Shown here: positions 1-12,900 of the stretch, one piece after another | Position numbering within the stretch: the stretch's first letter is position 1 | How the letters are laid out: every line of letters begins with the position of its first letter | Assembly: GCF_040115645.1 (NCBI RefSeq) | Contig: NC_089543.1 | Coordinates: 4,588,001-4,652,000, forward strand | Direction of reading: 5' to 3' | DNA: 64,000 nt | Origin: Euwallacea fornicatus | Lineage: Eukaryota > Arthropoda > Insecta > Coleoptera > Curculionidae | Program-made: the position numbers and the translations under genes | The notes under the pieces: generated by a model | What the model saw: only the letters and a program-made list of their open reading frames with translations | Databases searched by the model: none | Told to the model about the DNA's origin: nothing

Positions 1-1769
1 CAAAATCCAAGTAAAAGCTGTCGTAGCTGAGCTCATTATCAATAGAAAAGTAGTGCACTGTAGATGTGGATTTTGGTTTGATATTTGTGTTGAGTGAAAC
101 AAAGAAAAGTTTTCCTAAAATAGATGTTCAACAATAATAAAAATACAGGATTACTTTTTAATGTTGGAGAATTTTTCTGGGCAATAGCACTGCATCGCAG
201 TAATCATGATAAAAACATTTTTATAAACACTGCAGGTGTGGAATACTTTGAACTCTCATGCTTAGATCTGTGATTGTTGCATGCTTCAGAATTGAAACTT
301 GGTCAGGTAAACATCACAACCTTGGTGTATAATATATTAACAAATTGTTGAGGTGATTCAAATAATATTTAAACATAACATTGATTTAATTGTTTCAAAA
401 CATTACCTCATGTTGAAACTTAAGGCATTACTATATCAAGTTTTCAATTAATCTGAAGCTAACAGACATAACTGCAGACTACATATTGAGTTGGATTTAT
501 TTTAAATTATTTAATACTCTTGTTTTGGTAAGGTCTTACAAAGCTATAATACCTGGTTCTGATTGGTTCATCAAACAATATGGAAATCTCTTTGAAGAAT
601 CTGTGCCTTCGGGCAATGAACGTGTTATTCCACAATGGTAAAATGACATTGAACGAAACATACCAAAAACCAGCAAATTGGGGCTTATGGAAAAACTCAC
701 CTTTGAGGAATTCGGAAGCGTTCAACAGCACATTTTCGAAGCTACAATCCATGTTTAACAGGGCTTGTCTTTTCCGTTTTAGGGTTGCACTACAATCCAA
801 CAACATTGAATCATTACCATACCAATAAAATACATAATGTTGATTACACATCTAACTTAATCCCACTTGTAAGAAAAACAAGTAGGTGATGTTAGATGTA
901 GGCGTATATAATGAAAAAAATCCAAATAAGCATTGTTGGTGTATGCAGACATACAGATCTGGTTGTAGTCATGCCACGGCAACAAGCGATGTAGTGAGAG
1001 AATGGCAATAGTCCACTTACCTTCTAAACATGACCCAATACAGTTTCCTATTGTAATATATCGGAATTTACATTCTTGTTGTTTTCTTCTGGGATTGTTT
1101 ATTATTTGTATTGAGGAATTTACAATTAGAAAACCTGGGCTTGTCTTTAAGGCTGCGACGTTGCCACACGTCTCCTTAACTCAACGGTTTTACTTTGATC
1201 CCCGCTTTAAACACCCAATAAAACCAACCCTGTCGTTCGCCCTATTGTGCAATTCTACTTGCTGCAATTTACACAAAACAGTTTATCGATTTCAAAGCAT
1301 TTTTTTAAATTCTCAGTATTTGAAGCCACTTAATTTCAATTTATTGTGGAACGTTCCGACCGTTCCGCGTATAAGAATTCAGTAATACGTTACGTTTGCC
1401 TGCGATTGTCTCTTTTTATTTAACAACGCTCCATGCTTTAAAGAGAAATAGTGCATGGGAGAGAGGCGGACAAGGAAATTTCAAATGCTAGGATGCCTGA
1501 GCGAGTACATGCAACACGGCATAAGTGAGAACTGCACCTGACATGAACTCCAACCACTCTCCGGAGATCGGAAAACTCAGGTTCGCAGCAGGGAAATGCT
1601 GATGCTTCAAATTAGGCCGAAAGTACGGGGTCGTTCAAAAGTTTTATACAGAATGATACGAAATTAGTGCGCAAATACATTAACAGTGCATTTTAGGTCG
1701 AAATAAGTGATAAAAAGTTCAAATTAACCCAAATCCGAAAATGCTTCGTTATCAAGACACAGTGTATCA
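1..1769. other. Gene-free 5' flank
   Basis: No supportable gene. Open frames exist at 507-851 (-), 580-828 (+) and 1002-1385 (+, 127 codons), but none shows a recognisable domain, a splice-supported structure or conserved motifs. The two at 507-851 overlap on opposite strands, so at most one could be real. I treat the stretch as intergenic or as an intron or UTR of an unseen neighbour. Confidence 0.5.
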
Positions 1770-2560
1770 TCGAAAAATTTTCACTTAGCATTATTTCGAA
1801 AACAATCAAATTTTTAGAAATTGCTGCGGCTCGTTTGTCTTCGAGGGGCACACATTTTAGCGTCAATTAACACAACCCCCTTTTTGGTTGTTTACTCAAC
1901 TTAAAAATCACAAATGGCACTATAAGTCGAGTGACACCTCATTTGAAAGGGTGTTTAATTCTGATTGCTAGCATATAGTTTTTTTTTTAATTTTAGATCA
2001 TCTGTCGCTGAGAAAAAACCTTATATTTAGAAATAAAAGATAATTTTGTATTAATCATTTAATTAACGGTTCAACATGTCAACCTCCCACTTCCATGCAG
2101 TAATAAAAACGTTGTGAAATTTTTTGACAAACCTTGTTAAAAATTTCGAAGCTAATTGGGCGACATTCTATAATGGTTCTACGACAAGGTTTTTCAGAGA
2201 ACAGAATGTTGAACAACGTTCTTGTTATTACATCAAAATCAGAGATAGACATTTTCGACAATTAATTAATTGATTAACATAAAATAATTTTGCATTTCCA
2301 AATATGACTTAAATGGTTTTTTCAGCAGCAGGTAATCTAAAATTAAATAAAAAAATTGCTAAAAATCAGAATTAAAAACCCTTTTAAATAAGGTATCATT
2401 CGACCTATAGTGCCATTTGAGGTTCTAAAAGTTGAATGCTTCTACGCGAAAAAGGGTTGTTTTGACGAATCTGCATTTAACGCTAAAATGTGTCCCGCTC
2501 GAAAAAAAATTGACGTGTCGCGGCAATTTCTAATATTTTGATGGCTTTCAAAATACGCTT
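1770..2560. repeat. Long imperfect inverted repeat (fold-back element)
   Basis: Sequence from about 1770-2085 recurs as the reverse complement at about 2240-2560, with many substitutions and small indels. Paired landmarks are 'cacattttagcgtcaatt' near 1850 against 'acgctaaaatgtg' near 2480, and 'aaatggcactata' near 1912 against 'tatagtgccattt' near 2406. The arms are roughly 300 nt and the spacer about 150 nt. This is the shape of a fold-back or MITE-like non-autonomous transposon. Exact ends and target-site duplications could not be fixed by eye. No transposase is encoded between the arms. Confidence 0.75.
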
Positions 2561-3629
2561 GGTATAAAGTTTTGAATGAGACATCCTGTATATTATATAT
2601 TATAGTTATAGCACCTATAATTTTTGCGATATTTAAGTCAAGTTTGAAGTGTTTGTAACATATCATGCTTTATCAAGATAAAGTTTTCAGATAATTGTGA
2701 AAATATATGGGGTTATAATTATTTAAGAGGCAGACCTCTTTTCACCACACCAAATTTTTCTAATACCTCTCTCACCGGTTATTTCTTGGAAATTGTATAT
2801 GTTGTTCACTTTTCTGTAATTTAGGCATTTTTTATTAAAATATAATCACTACTACTACTAAGTGTGTGTTTGTCCCCCCCCCATCCCATCAATCTGTTTT
2901 TTTTATAGGAAAAAAACAAGATCATATTGATTTTAAAAAACTTATTTTATCCCATCTTGTCAATTATTTTCATATCGATTTCGAACATATCGATATTTTC
3001 TCCGGTTCTTCGCGCCAGACTGGGGAAACCCGTAAGTCTGTGTCTGAGCGGTCCAGATTTGTGACCTTTGATCTTTGCGAGGTTCCTTAAAAAGCCGCGT
3101 ATATCAGTAGTATCACAACAAAAAAACGACGAAGAACACGAGAAGACTAAGAAAGCACATAATTGAAGCTCAAATTCTTTGCGGAACAGACTGGACGAAA
3201 TCACTTTTTTTTTGGAGGAAACTTAGGGGTGCATTAGCAGCATTTGAACATCCTGCATTAAAAAATAAGTTAATTTAATTAGGTATATAATAAACTTCTA
3301 TTTTTTGTAATCATTATAAATCACCTGACGCAACTCTTTGCGGATTTCTATCAAATTAAATACGAGTTCTTGTTGGACCAAATTAGTGAATTTAATAGAT
3401 AAACATAGCGTAATACAGACCTTACATATTATTAAAATGCTGCATTTTATGAAAATATGTTCAAATTATTTAATGGGAGGTACTTTCCATTATGTAACTC
3501 AAAACTCGCTACGCCCCTTGAAATTCTTCTTATATTTGAAGTATTGAATTTTTACACTTTCAGTGCGTTTGAAATGTACGCTCTATTGTGACTATTCGGG
3601 TTCCTATTGTTCCAAATATTATAGGAACA
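2561..3629. other. Gene-free stretch upstream of cubilin
   Basis: No supportable coding sequence. The small open frames (for example 2866-3090 on + and 2947-3204 on -) overlap one another and resemble no family I know. A poly-C run lies near 2873-2882. The cubilin promoter and 5' UTR must end in this stretch, but no convincing TATA or initiator pair is visible. Confidence 0.5.
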
Positions 3630-3984
3630 ATGCAGCAATTTTGTTGGTTGCATTTGGTGGGTGTATTTTTAAGCATTTTTCTGGCTTCTTTGGCAGATAC
3701 GCAGTAAGTTCTCATCCTCCCTTCATAAAATTTAAAATAGTTAAGTAGGTCCCGAGTTAGTAGGATAAAAAAAAGCAAATTGGTAATCATGACCAAATGT
3801 GCAACAGTAAAAAAGCAATTTAGCATTATTAGAGCGGCTGGGCTCATAAATCCTTATTTGTAGACCAAAACTATATGTCGAAGACAATAATCTTCATATC
3901 AAGCTAGGCAACGATAAATTACTACATTTTGAAGCTGCGAAAATACAATTCAACGATGTCGATGCTGTCGCTACACTTCTTTCG
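3630..3984 (+). other. CUBN: Cubilin exons 1-2: signal peptide and mature N-terminus
   Basis: Exon 1 is 3630-3703 and encodes about 24 residues starting Met-Gln-Gln-Phe-Cys-Trp, with a hydrophobic core and small residues before the end (Ala-Ser-Leu-Ala), a good signal peptide. The donor GTAAGT follows at 3704. Exon 2 is 3864-3984; the split codon CA|A gives Gln, followed by Pro-Lys-Leu-Tyr-Val-Glu-Asp, matching the conserved start of mature cubilin. Exon 1 is too short to stand out as an open frame; it was found by phase matching to exon 2. Confidence 0.8.
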
Positions 3985-6900
3985 GTAAGAAAATGTGAAT
4001 TATCATATACCTATGTGTATATTCGCTTAAGTCGTGACATGTAGGTACAAAGGCAAATACATTCCATTGCGCATGCTTGTCGAATATGCACAGCACATTC
4101 CATAGACAATGCATTAACATTTTACCAAGCTAAAATTTTTTTAGATGCAACAATCAATTAAACTGTTTCAAACCTGCCAAATTCATATATCTCAAATCGA
4201 CTCTAAAATGAACGCTATGGAGAGTAGACTTCTAACTGGAGGGTTGATAAATGGTTCAAATATTTCATATAACACCACGGGAAATAGAGTTATAATGATG
4301 AAAATACGGCTTATAAATCGAAAACTTGCCATGATGAACAGAAGAATTACGACTATTGAAGAACTATTAATAAAAGATGAATGCGCTAGCAATCCTTGTA
4401 ATCATGGAGCAGCGTGTTTAGATATATATAACGGATTTATATGCCAGTGTCCAAAGGGTTGGGAGGTAAGAAGATATCCAATAACATCACTCTTTTAGTC
4501 TACATCCTCAGAGTAGCAATAATTATTGTTATATTTCCTTCCTAGGGTAATACCTGTGATATCGACATAAACGAATGCACGCGGTTCATAGGCACAGATC
4601 TTGGTTGCCTAAATGGAGGTACATGCCAGAATTTACCGGGCTCCTATCAATGCCAATGCACAAATGGATGGACTGGTATTCATTGTCACAGAAAACCAAC
4701 GGACTGCAGTTCCGGTGGGTCGGAAATTTGCGGTCATGGCACTTGCATACCTCAAAACAACCAATATGGGTTTAAATGTCTTTGTGACTCTGGATGGACC
4801 AACGACTCTCCAACTAAGCCATGTACTACAGACGTGGACGAGTGTGCGCAGAAGCATCCCCCATGCTCCACTAATCCCCTAGTGCAATGCATTAACGTTC
4901 CTGGCTCTTACATGTGTCAACATTGTCCTCCAGGTACATTTTCAGAGTAACTTCTGATCTGTTGCGCAAGTGTTACATTTGTCTCACTAAAATTCATGCT
5001 TCGTTTTAGGATATACCGGTAACGGGTACTATTGTGTAGACATAAATGAATGCGAGCTTTTCAATGGAGGCTGCAGTGTAGCGCCTTATGTGGAGTGCAT
5101 CAATACCCCAGTAAATTTATTAAAAACCCTGCACTTGATGAATCTTTCATTGAGATAATTTATAGGGATCCAAAAAATGCGGTCCATGCCCTGTAGGTTA
5201 CGTAGGTGACGGTAAGACTTGCACATATCAAGGAGTTTGCCATGTTAACAATGGAGGCTGTAGCCAGTTTGCAACGTGTGTGAATAACCCAGGTTTATGG
5301 AAAGCTCTTAAGTTTTCAAACTCAAAACAAACCAACACAAATTTTAGCGATAGGGGAAACTTACGTGCAGTGTGTATGTATGGAAGGATATACAGGGTCA
5401 GGAATTGGCCCTACAGGTTGCCGCAAAGATCCGTTTTCTCTCAGCGGCGCATGCGCTTCGAACCCATGCGTACATGGTACCTGCGTTTCAAACAACTCCA
5501 CAAAAGGATTTATATGTGTCTGCAAGGAACAGTACTCTGGCATGTTGTGCAATAAAAAAATAGATCCATGTAGTCCGAACCCTTGCTTGAATGGAGGAAC
5601 GTGTACCGCGCAAAGAAGGTGGTTTTTTTGTAGTTGTATTAAATCATACTCTGGAAGAATTTGCCAGAATCAGAAACAAGGTAAGATACATTAAAATGTT
5701 TTAAAGGAAATATTATTCAATTTTTCCTTAAAAATTGCCCGGTGGAAAATTTTTAGCTTGTATGGAGCACATCAATCAAACCAACGGAACAGTACGGTAT
5801 CCCCCCGATGATTACGATGTAGAGCGCATAGGTGACTTAAATTGCGCATGGCGTATTAGCACTGATGACGATAAAGTCTTGGAAATCTCTTTTACGAAAT
5901 TTATATTTATCGACACAGCTCCTTGTTCTACACAATTTTTAGAGGTAATGTATATATGATTAATTGTCTTTACACGTTATTTCCGAAAAATTCCAAGAAC
6001 TTTTATATACAATTTTTAGATTCACGATGGGCCCACTTTATTAGCCCCAGTTTATGGAAGGTTTTGCGGTACCGTATTACCCGGTAATGGTACTCTAATA
6101 ACAACCCGTAATTCAATATATCTTTGGGTACGATCTACCATAAGCAGGTTGCCTTCCCTGGAGTTATCGTGGGTTTCTAAAGCTCCAGGTATGAAACCTT
6201 GATAATAGCAAATTGTTAAGGTTTATAAAAATAAATCAAATTATGAAAATTATGAGAAAACTTATTTTCTAGAATGCGGAGGGAAGCTTGACTCTGAAAG
6301 TGGACTGATTTCGTCACCAGGATATCCGCATAGTTATCCTAATAACAGGTATTTTATTCACAAAAATACTCTATTCTAATGAATATGAAATTTTTCTTTA
6401 GGGATTGCTATTGGACTTTCGAAGTTCCTTTAACTAAAAGACTTTTATTTCATATCTACACTTTAAACATTGGAAATAATACGGATTGCTCAAAGGACTA
6501 CGTGGAGGTCTGCAAAATCAGTTTTTTTATTTAAACAAGATTTTCTAACTTGTTTTATTTAATTTGTTTTTAGTTTATCATCGAAACCTCTAGCAGACCA
6601 ATATTTGCAAAATACTGCAACTCTATCATTCCAGACCCATTTTATTCACTATCATCTTCCGGCAGCATACATTTCAGATCAGATGGGCAAGATTCATATT
6701 CTGGCTTCCAAATAGGCTATAGTGTTGTAGATAGTAAGTTTTAGAATTTTAGATTTAATTTTTACAGCTTTCTGGCACTTAGGTATTCCCGGCTGTGGAG
6801 GTGTATACACCACCTTAACAGGTTACTTGCACTCCGTCCAATTAACCGAGGTAATGCCAAGTCCACTCGTGTGCATATATCAAATTAAAGTTCCAGCTAA

Positions 6901-9900
6901 CACGAGCGTTAAGTTGGAATTTACCGAAATGGACATTGAAAATAACTGCGATTTTACTAACGTTGCTGTAAGTTCATACCTCAAAACCAACAATTGCTCT
7001 ACCCTCTCACAATAAAATGACTCCTATATTATTTTCCAAGATATATGTAAAAACATCTTCTATACCTGATTTACTAATAAGACATTGCGGAAATACGTTG
7101 ACTGGACCTCTTATAACTCGTGGAAGTGACATAATAGTCAAATCCCTATCAAGATATAGATTTAAAAGTCAATGGACATTGAGCTATGAATTACGTAAGT
7201 TATTTATTCAGGTTTAGTCAATTATGGATGAACTTACAATATGTTGCAGTGTGTGAGCAAATTTACACAGACTCGTCTAAATCTTTTACGTCGTTGCTCA
7301 CTGCGAACAAATATTGTCGGCATTTAATTATGCGACCCCCAGGATGGGTCATTTCTCTAGACGTAGAAATACTTGACTACGACTTCATTTCAGCAGAATT
7401 AAAGGTAAAGGTATATCATAAAATATGCGCGTCAATGTTCACCGGCACAAAATCAGCACATGCGTAAGTACGTAGAGTTTCTAACAATTATTTTTTAGAT
7501 CTACGACGGAGACAATGAAAACGGAACTCTATTGGGCACTTATTACAAAAATGAAAAGGCCAAGGTGGTATCTAGTACAAATTACCTTCTGATTGTAGTA
7601 TCTTTTTCCATAAAATCATTCAAACCACCATCAACGGCATTGATTGTTGCCACTTACAGATCTTTTGATCTTGGTTGTGGCGGGTTACTAAATAACGATG
7701 TAGGTACAATTTCTTTCCCACCTCACCGAGATGAAAAGTATAATGGAAATAACCACTGCAAATGGGTGATTCAAGCGCCTCCGGAGAAAATTGTGCAATT
7801 AACATGGATATTGTTCAATCTTGAGAAAAGTATCGATTGTGCTTACGATAATGTAAAAGTATTTGACAATAATACAGATAATGGGAATGGGTACTTGATA
7901 GGGAAATATTGTGGCAATCGCCTGCCTCCACTTGTCTTCAGCACGTCGAATGTGGTTACTGTAACTTTTGACTCAGACAACACTATACACGGAGATGGGT
8001 TTTATGTTTCATACACTTTCATTAAGTCTACTCAAAGTTGGTAATGATTACTGTTTAGTCATAACTTTGTTAATGTTGAGATTTTAGTTTGTGGGGGCAA
8101 TTACTTCACACCAGCTGGAGTACTCAAATCTCCGGAATTTCCTAAGAATTACCCCATAAATAGGGAATGTATTTGGGTTATCACAGTCCCAGCTGGTGAC
8201 CAAATAATGCTGACAGTCAAAAATTTTACCATCGAAGCTTATTCTAATTGTAAATACGACTGGCTTGAAATCAGGTAATTAAAATATATAAGGTATACAC
8301 GTATGTACATAGAGAGATTAAGGTTTTGAGAATTGAAATATCACATAAAAAGGGGAAATCGTCAATTAATTCAAGATTAACTCAATCGTAAACGGCTTAT
8401 AGTCTCATATCAAACACAAATGTCAATCTAATTGAAAATTAGAAATTTTCGATGTTCAGGGCTTAAGTGGGCAAAACGTTGTGGTTCATGTAGATTAAAA
8501 TATGATTTATGAGCTTTTCACTACAAAATTTTAAAATTTTCAGAAATGGAGGATACTCTTCATCCCCATTGATAGGAACATACTGTGGTACAAAAATTCC
8601 AAAAACGATTCCATCACATGCAAATAAATTATATCTGAAATTTAATTCTGACATGAGTAGGACAGCTGCAGGATTTATGATTGAATGGACTTCTGCAACA
8701 ACTGGTAAAAAAATGTTGATCTATCTTATCGTATTTCGAATGAATTAATGAGATGTTGGGAAAGTCAAAAAGTGCTTTTACCAGGTATAGACTTCAGAAA
8801 TTGGCCCGTCACATCTCGCCTAAATAGAGTTGCACCCGACGTGTCCGTTAGGGTGTAACTCCTTAAATCCGTAACATTTACATCCAGTCTTGAATGTGTT
8901 CTTTCTGCAGGTTGTGGAGGAACTCTTATGAGTTCTACAGGATCCATAACATCTCCACAATACCCAGAACCTTACAGTAAAAACGCAGAGTGTATATGGA
9001 ATATTTTCGTAAATATAGGTTCGAAAATTAAATTCATATTTTCCGATTTAGACTTAGAATCTCAGACCAATTGCACAATGGATTATGTCCAGGTGAGACA
9101 AAATTTAAACATACGACTAAATATAACACCCCTTCTTTAGTTTTTTGATGGGCCAACCACGAGTTCAAAATCTGTAGGAAAATATTGCACCCCCCAAATG
9201 GATTTTATCTCCTCGACATCCAACGAAATGACAGTGCTATTTAGGTCTGATGTTAGTTTCCAAGGACGCGGATTTCATTTGAAGTATTTCATATTGTGCG
9301 ACAACACTCTAACTGGTTATGGGGGGATTATTGAAAGTCCGAACTTCCCCAGCGAATACCCAAAAGACCAGAACTGTAATTGGAAAATTGTGGTTCCTAA
9401 AGGCAATAAGATCAACATAAGTTTTTCGGACTTCTCAATAGAAGAAACGGCTGCAACGGAACATAAACAATGTAATTACGACTATATTGAGGTGAGTTTT
9501 TGCACTCAACAATTCTAGACAATTCAATAATTTTTATCTCAGATACTGTACGGCGAAGAGAATAATTATGAATTTAACGATGATACTGATGATACTGTCT
9601 GGACAACCTATAAACGTTTTTGTGGACAAGAAAATCCTGGTATAATCGCTCTTAACTCCAACCGCGCGATGATTCATTTCGTGTCCGACAGTATTCTCAT
9701 TGGATCAGGATTCAGACTGGAATGGTATCTAAATGGTACAGAAATGGTTATCCTTCGGATTTTTTCTAATTCGATTTTATGGCTTATAGGCTGCGGAGGA
9801 TTTCTTTCAAATGCCTTCGGATCAATATCATCTCCAAACTACCCCAAGCCATATCCAGGAGAAATAGAATGCAACTGGACTATAAAGCTTCCTTTGGGAG

Positions 9901-12900
9901 AAAAAATATCTTTAAGTTTCGATGAAATCAACATTGAAAAAGTTTCCGATTGTATGTTCGATTATATAGAGGTGACGTTTAACGCATTAGATGGATTATT
10001 ATTCCAGCTTAAAGAAATTTACAGGTGTTCAATGGACCTGATGAAACATACCCACTTATGGGGAAATTCTGCTATCAACAGACTACCTCTCCAGTGAAAT
10101 TAACTTCTACGGGAAACAACATGTTTATTCACTTCGTAGCAGATAATTCCTACGAAGGAAGAGGATTTAGTGCTCATTATAATTCAGAAAAAAATGGTAA
10201 GAGTAATATTTAGTAAGTCTTTTGCAAATTAAATTTTATTTGATTGCTGATTAACCCATTACTGATCAACTACAATTTGATGTAAAGCGTATTCGGGATA
10301 CTACCGTGTTTCGATAATGTCTTAAATAGAGAAAAAGTGTGAAGACCAGGTACTCATAAATACAGTTCATGTATACGTAATGTGTGGATCGGCCAACAAC
10401 TGTGAAAATTGTTTTGCAAACATGTGACAACAAAACTGGAGTACTGGTCCAGACAAGCGCAATCCCAACAGAACTTGGAATCTTTCAAATGAACTCTAAA
10501 CGCAAGTTTTTTTTGCCCAGAATTGAAGCAGGAATTATTAGGAAAGTGCGTAATACACATTTGTCCAACGATTTAGGGTGCACAAATTTGATCTAAACAG
10601 GTAACAGGGTATTACTACACAGAGTGATATTTTTCGTGCTTACGCGTGAATATCTCATTTATGTGAAGAGCTGCTAAATCTGTTACTGCAACTTTTTACT
10701 TGTGCGATAGGACCCTAAGACATGTAAATGGGTCTAGTTCAGTCAATGACTGCGAGAGTTTATATTCCGGCAATTTTACACAACATATTTGTTTTCACAA
10801 TATTAGTCCGGATATTTGTATCACTGAATTCAATTCTGATTTTCTGGAAATGTTCGTAATGAAAACTTCGTTATTTTAGGCTGTGGTGGACAGTATACAT
10901 TACCAAACGGTTTCATATATTCACCCAACTATCCCAACAATTTCGAAAAAAAACAAACTTGTGAGTATCTCATCACTACCAACGAGCATCATGTGATCGC
11001 CTTAAGGTTCGAAGACGTCGATTTGCTTAAAACCTCCAACTGTAGTACCAACTATATAAAAGTAAATTTGGAAGATATTTTGGTTGCACCATTTTTAAAG
11101 TCTGGTTTAAGGTCTTCGATGGCCCGAATCAGGCATATCCTCTACTGAAAACTGTGTGTGGTAACACGACTATTCAGAATAAAACTATACGAAGCTCAAC
11201 GGAGAATATGTTCGTCGAGTTTAGCTCTAATAGTTATTTAACAAGTAAAGGATTTAAGGCATTTTACCAACAGGTGATTAAGTCTGATAATCTAGAATAT
11301 TATTGGTCAAGTGATCGTTTCAGGCATGTGGTGCCATAATCAAAACCGGGAGCAGTGGAATTATTGACATTCAAAAGGAGTTAAATATCATCAGTGATGA
11401 TGAGTACGTCAGCACAAATAACTGTAGTATAACCATTATTGCTGAAGATCCAAGTAAGTTACGAAATAACATAATTCATTAAATACACAGTAGAAAACCA
11501 TAGACAAAAAGATACGATTTACAGTTAATACACCATGTCTAAATGAAAGATTTTTCAAAAAGGCTCTGTATAGCGTAAACGAACCAAGTTAGCACAATTA
11601 CGTCATAAATTTTCATTTTTTTTAGTCATATAATTTCGCTATAAATGAATTCGGGACATTTATCGCGCATTAATACACATAACAAATAGAATTCTTTTTT
11701 CAAAGCAAATCATGTGACATTAACCATACAACAAATCGATACATCCCTCATCTGGTGCGATGATGAAAATGAGATATATGCCGTCAAAGTCTACAATGGG
11801 CAATTCAGAAGCTCTCCGTTGTTGAAAGAATTCTGCACAACAGTAGTTCCACCTGCTATAGTCAGTGATGGATCTGCACTTCATATTGAAGTAACAAACT
11901 CAGTCGGTTTCAAAGCCAAATATTCAGTAATTGACTCAGGTATGATTAACTTCTGTGTTTTGATATAATAAAGCAAAAACATTCTTTTAGAGTGCGGAGG
12001 TGAGCTGACAGCCCTTGCAGGCTTTATTAGTTCACCAGGCTGGCCTAAAAGGTATCCATTGAATACCGACTGCACTTGGACCATTTCAATGGGGGCTGGT
12101 AAGCATCTTTTTTCTTAGGGTTTTAAAAAGTAACTTTAAACTTGAAGGCCACACCATAAAATTGGACTTTACAAAGCTTGATATACCAGAGTCGCCTAGT
12201 TGCAACTTGGACTTCTTAGAAGTTCGAGAAGGTGACGGTACAGATGGAAAGTTGCGTGGCGTCTTCTGTGGTACCCAAATACCAACCGCCATGACAGTCA
12301 TTGGTACAATGCAGCTAATATTTAGGAGTACGACTATCGAGGGAAACACTCAGAATAAAGGATTTCTAGTCCAATATGCTCTTAGTAAGTTTGAAACAAG
12401 CTTCTCGAACATTTCTGAAAGCGTTGTATTAAATAGGCAATGAAAACCATCTATCTGGCTCAGAAGGGGTCATAGAAAATCAAAATGTGCAATTGACTGG
12501 GACGTACACTTGGCTAATAAACACCAATATATCCACTATTATAGAACTATCAATTACGTCATTAGGACTAGGCACATACGATAATTCCTGCGATGCGAAT
12601 TTCTTGAAGGTATGTATGGAATCACAACGAAACATAAGATTTGGAAGTCGGTCTTCTTAGGTTTATGACGGTATGAATGACCAGGCACTTCTGCTAAAAG
12701 AAAAGTGTGCCAATACCGAAGAAGTAATTTTATCGACGTCGAACATGTTGTATCTTGAACTCCAACTATATTCGCAACGTATCGACATCAAATACAGAAT
12801 TATGTGGAAAGAATTGTCAAGAAAAAGTGCCAAATCGGTGAAAAATCAGACTACTGCCGGTAAGTGAATCCTTTTCCTTATTTCCTTCAAAGTGCCCTTG

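Noticed and set aside
507..851. Overlapping open frames on both strands (114 and 82 codons)
   Set aside because: No recognisable domain, no splice support, and the two overlap antisense, so chance frames are likely.
1002..1385. 127-codon plus-strand open frame
   Set aside because: Its composition (many Phe, Leu, Cys, Pro) and lack of any motif look non-coding, and no neighbouring exon fits it.
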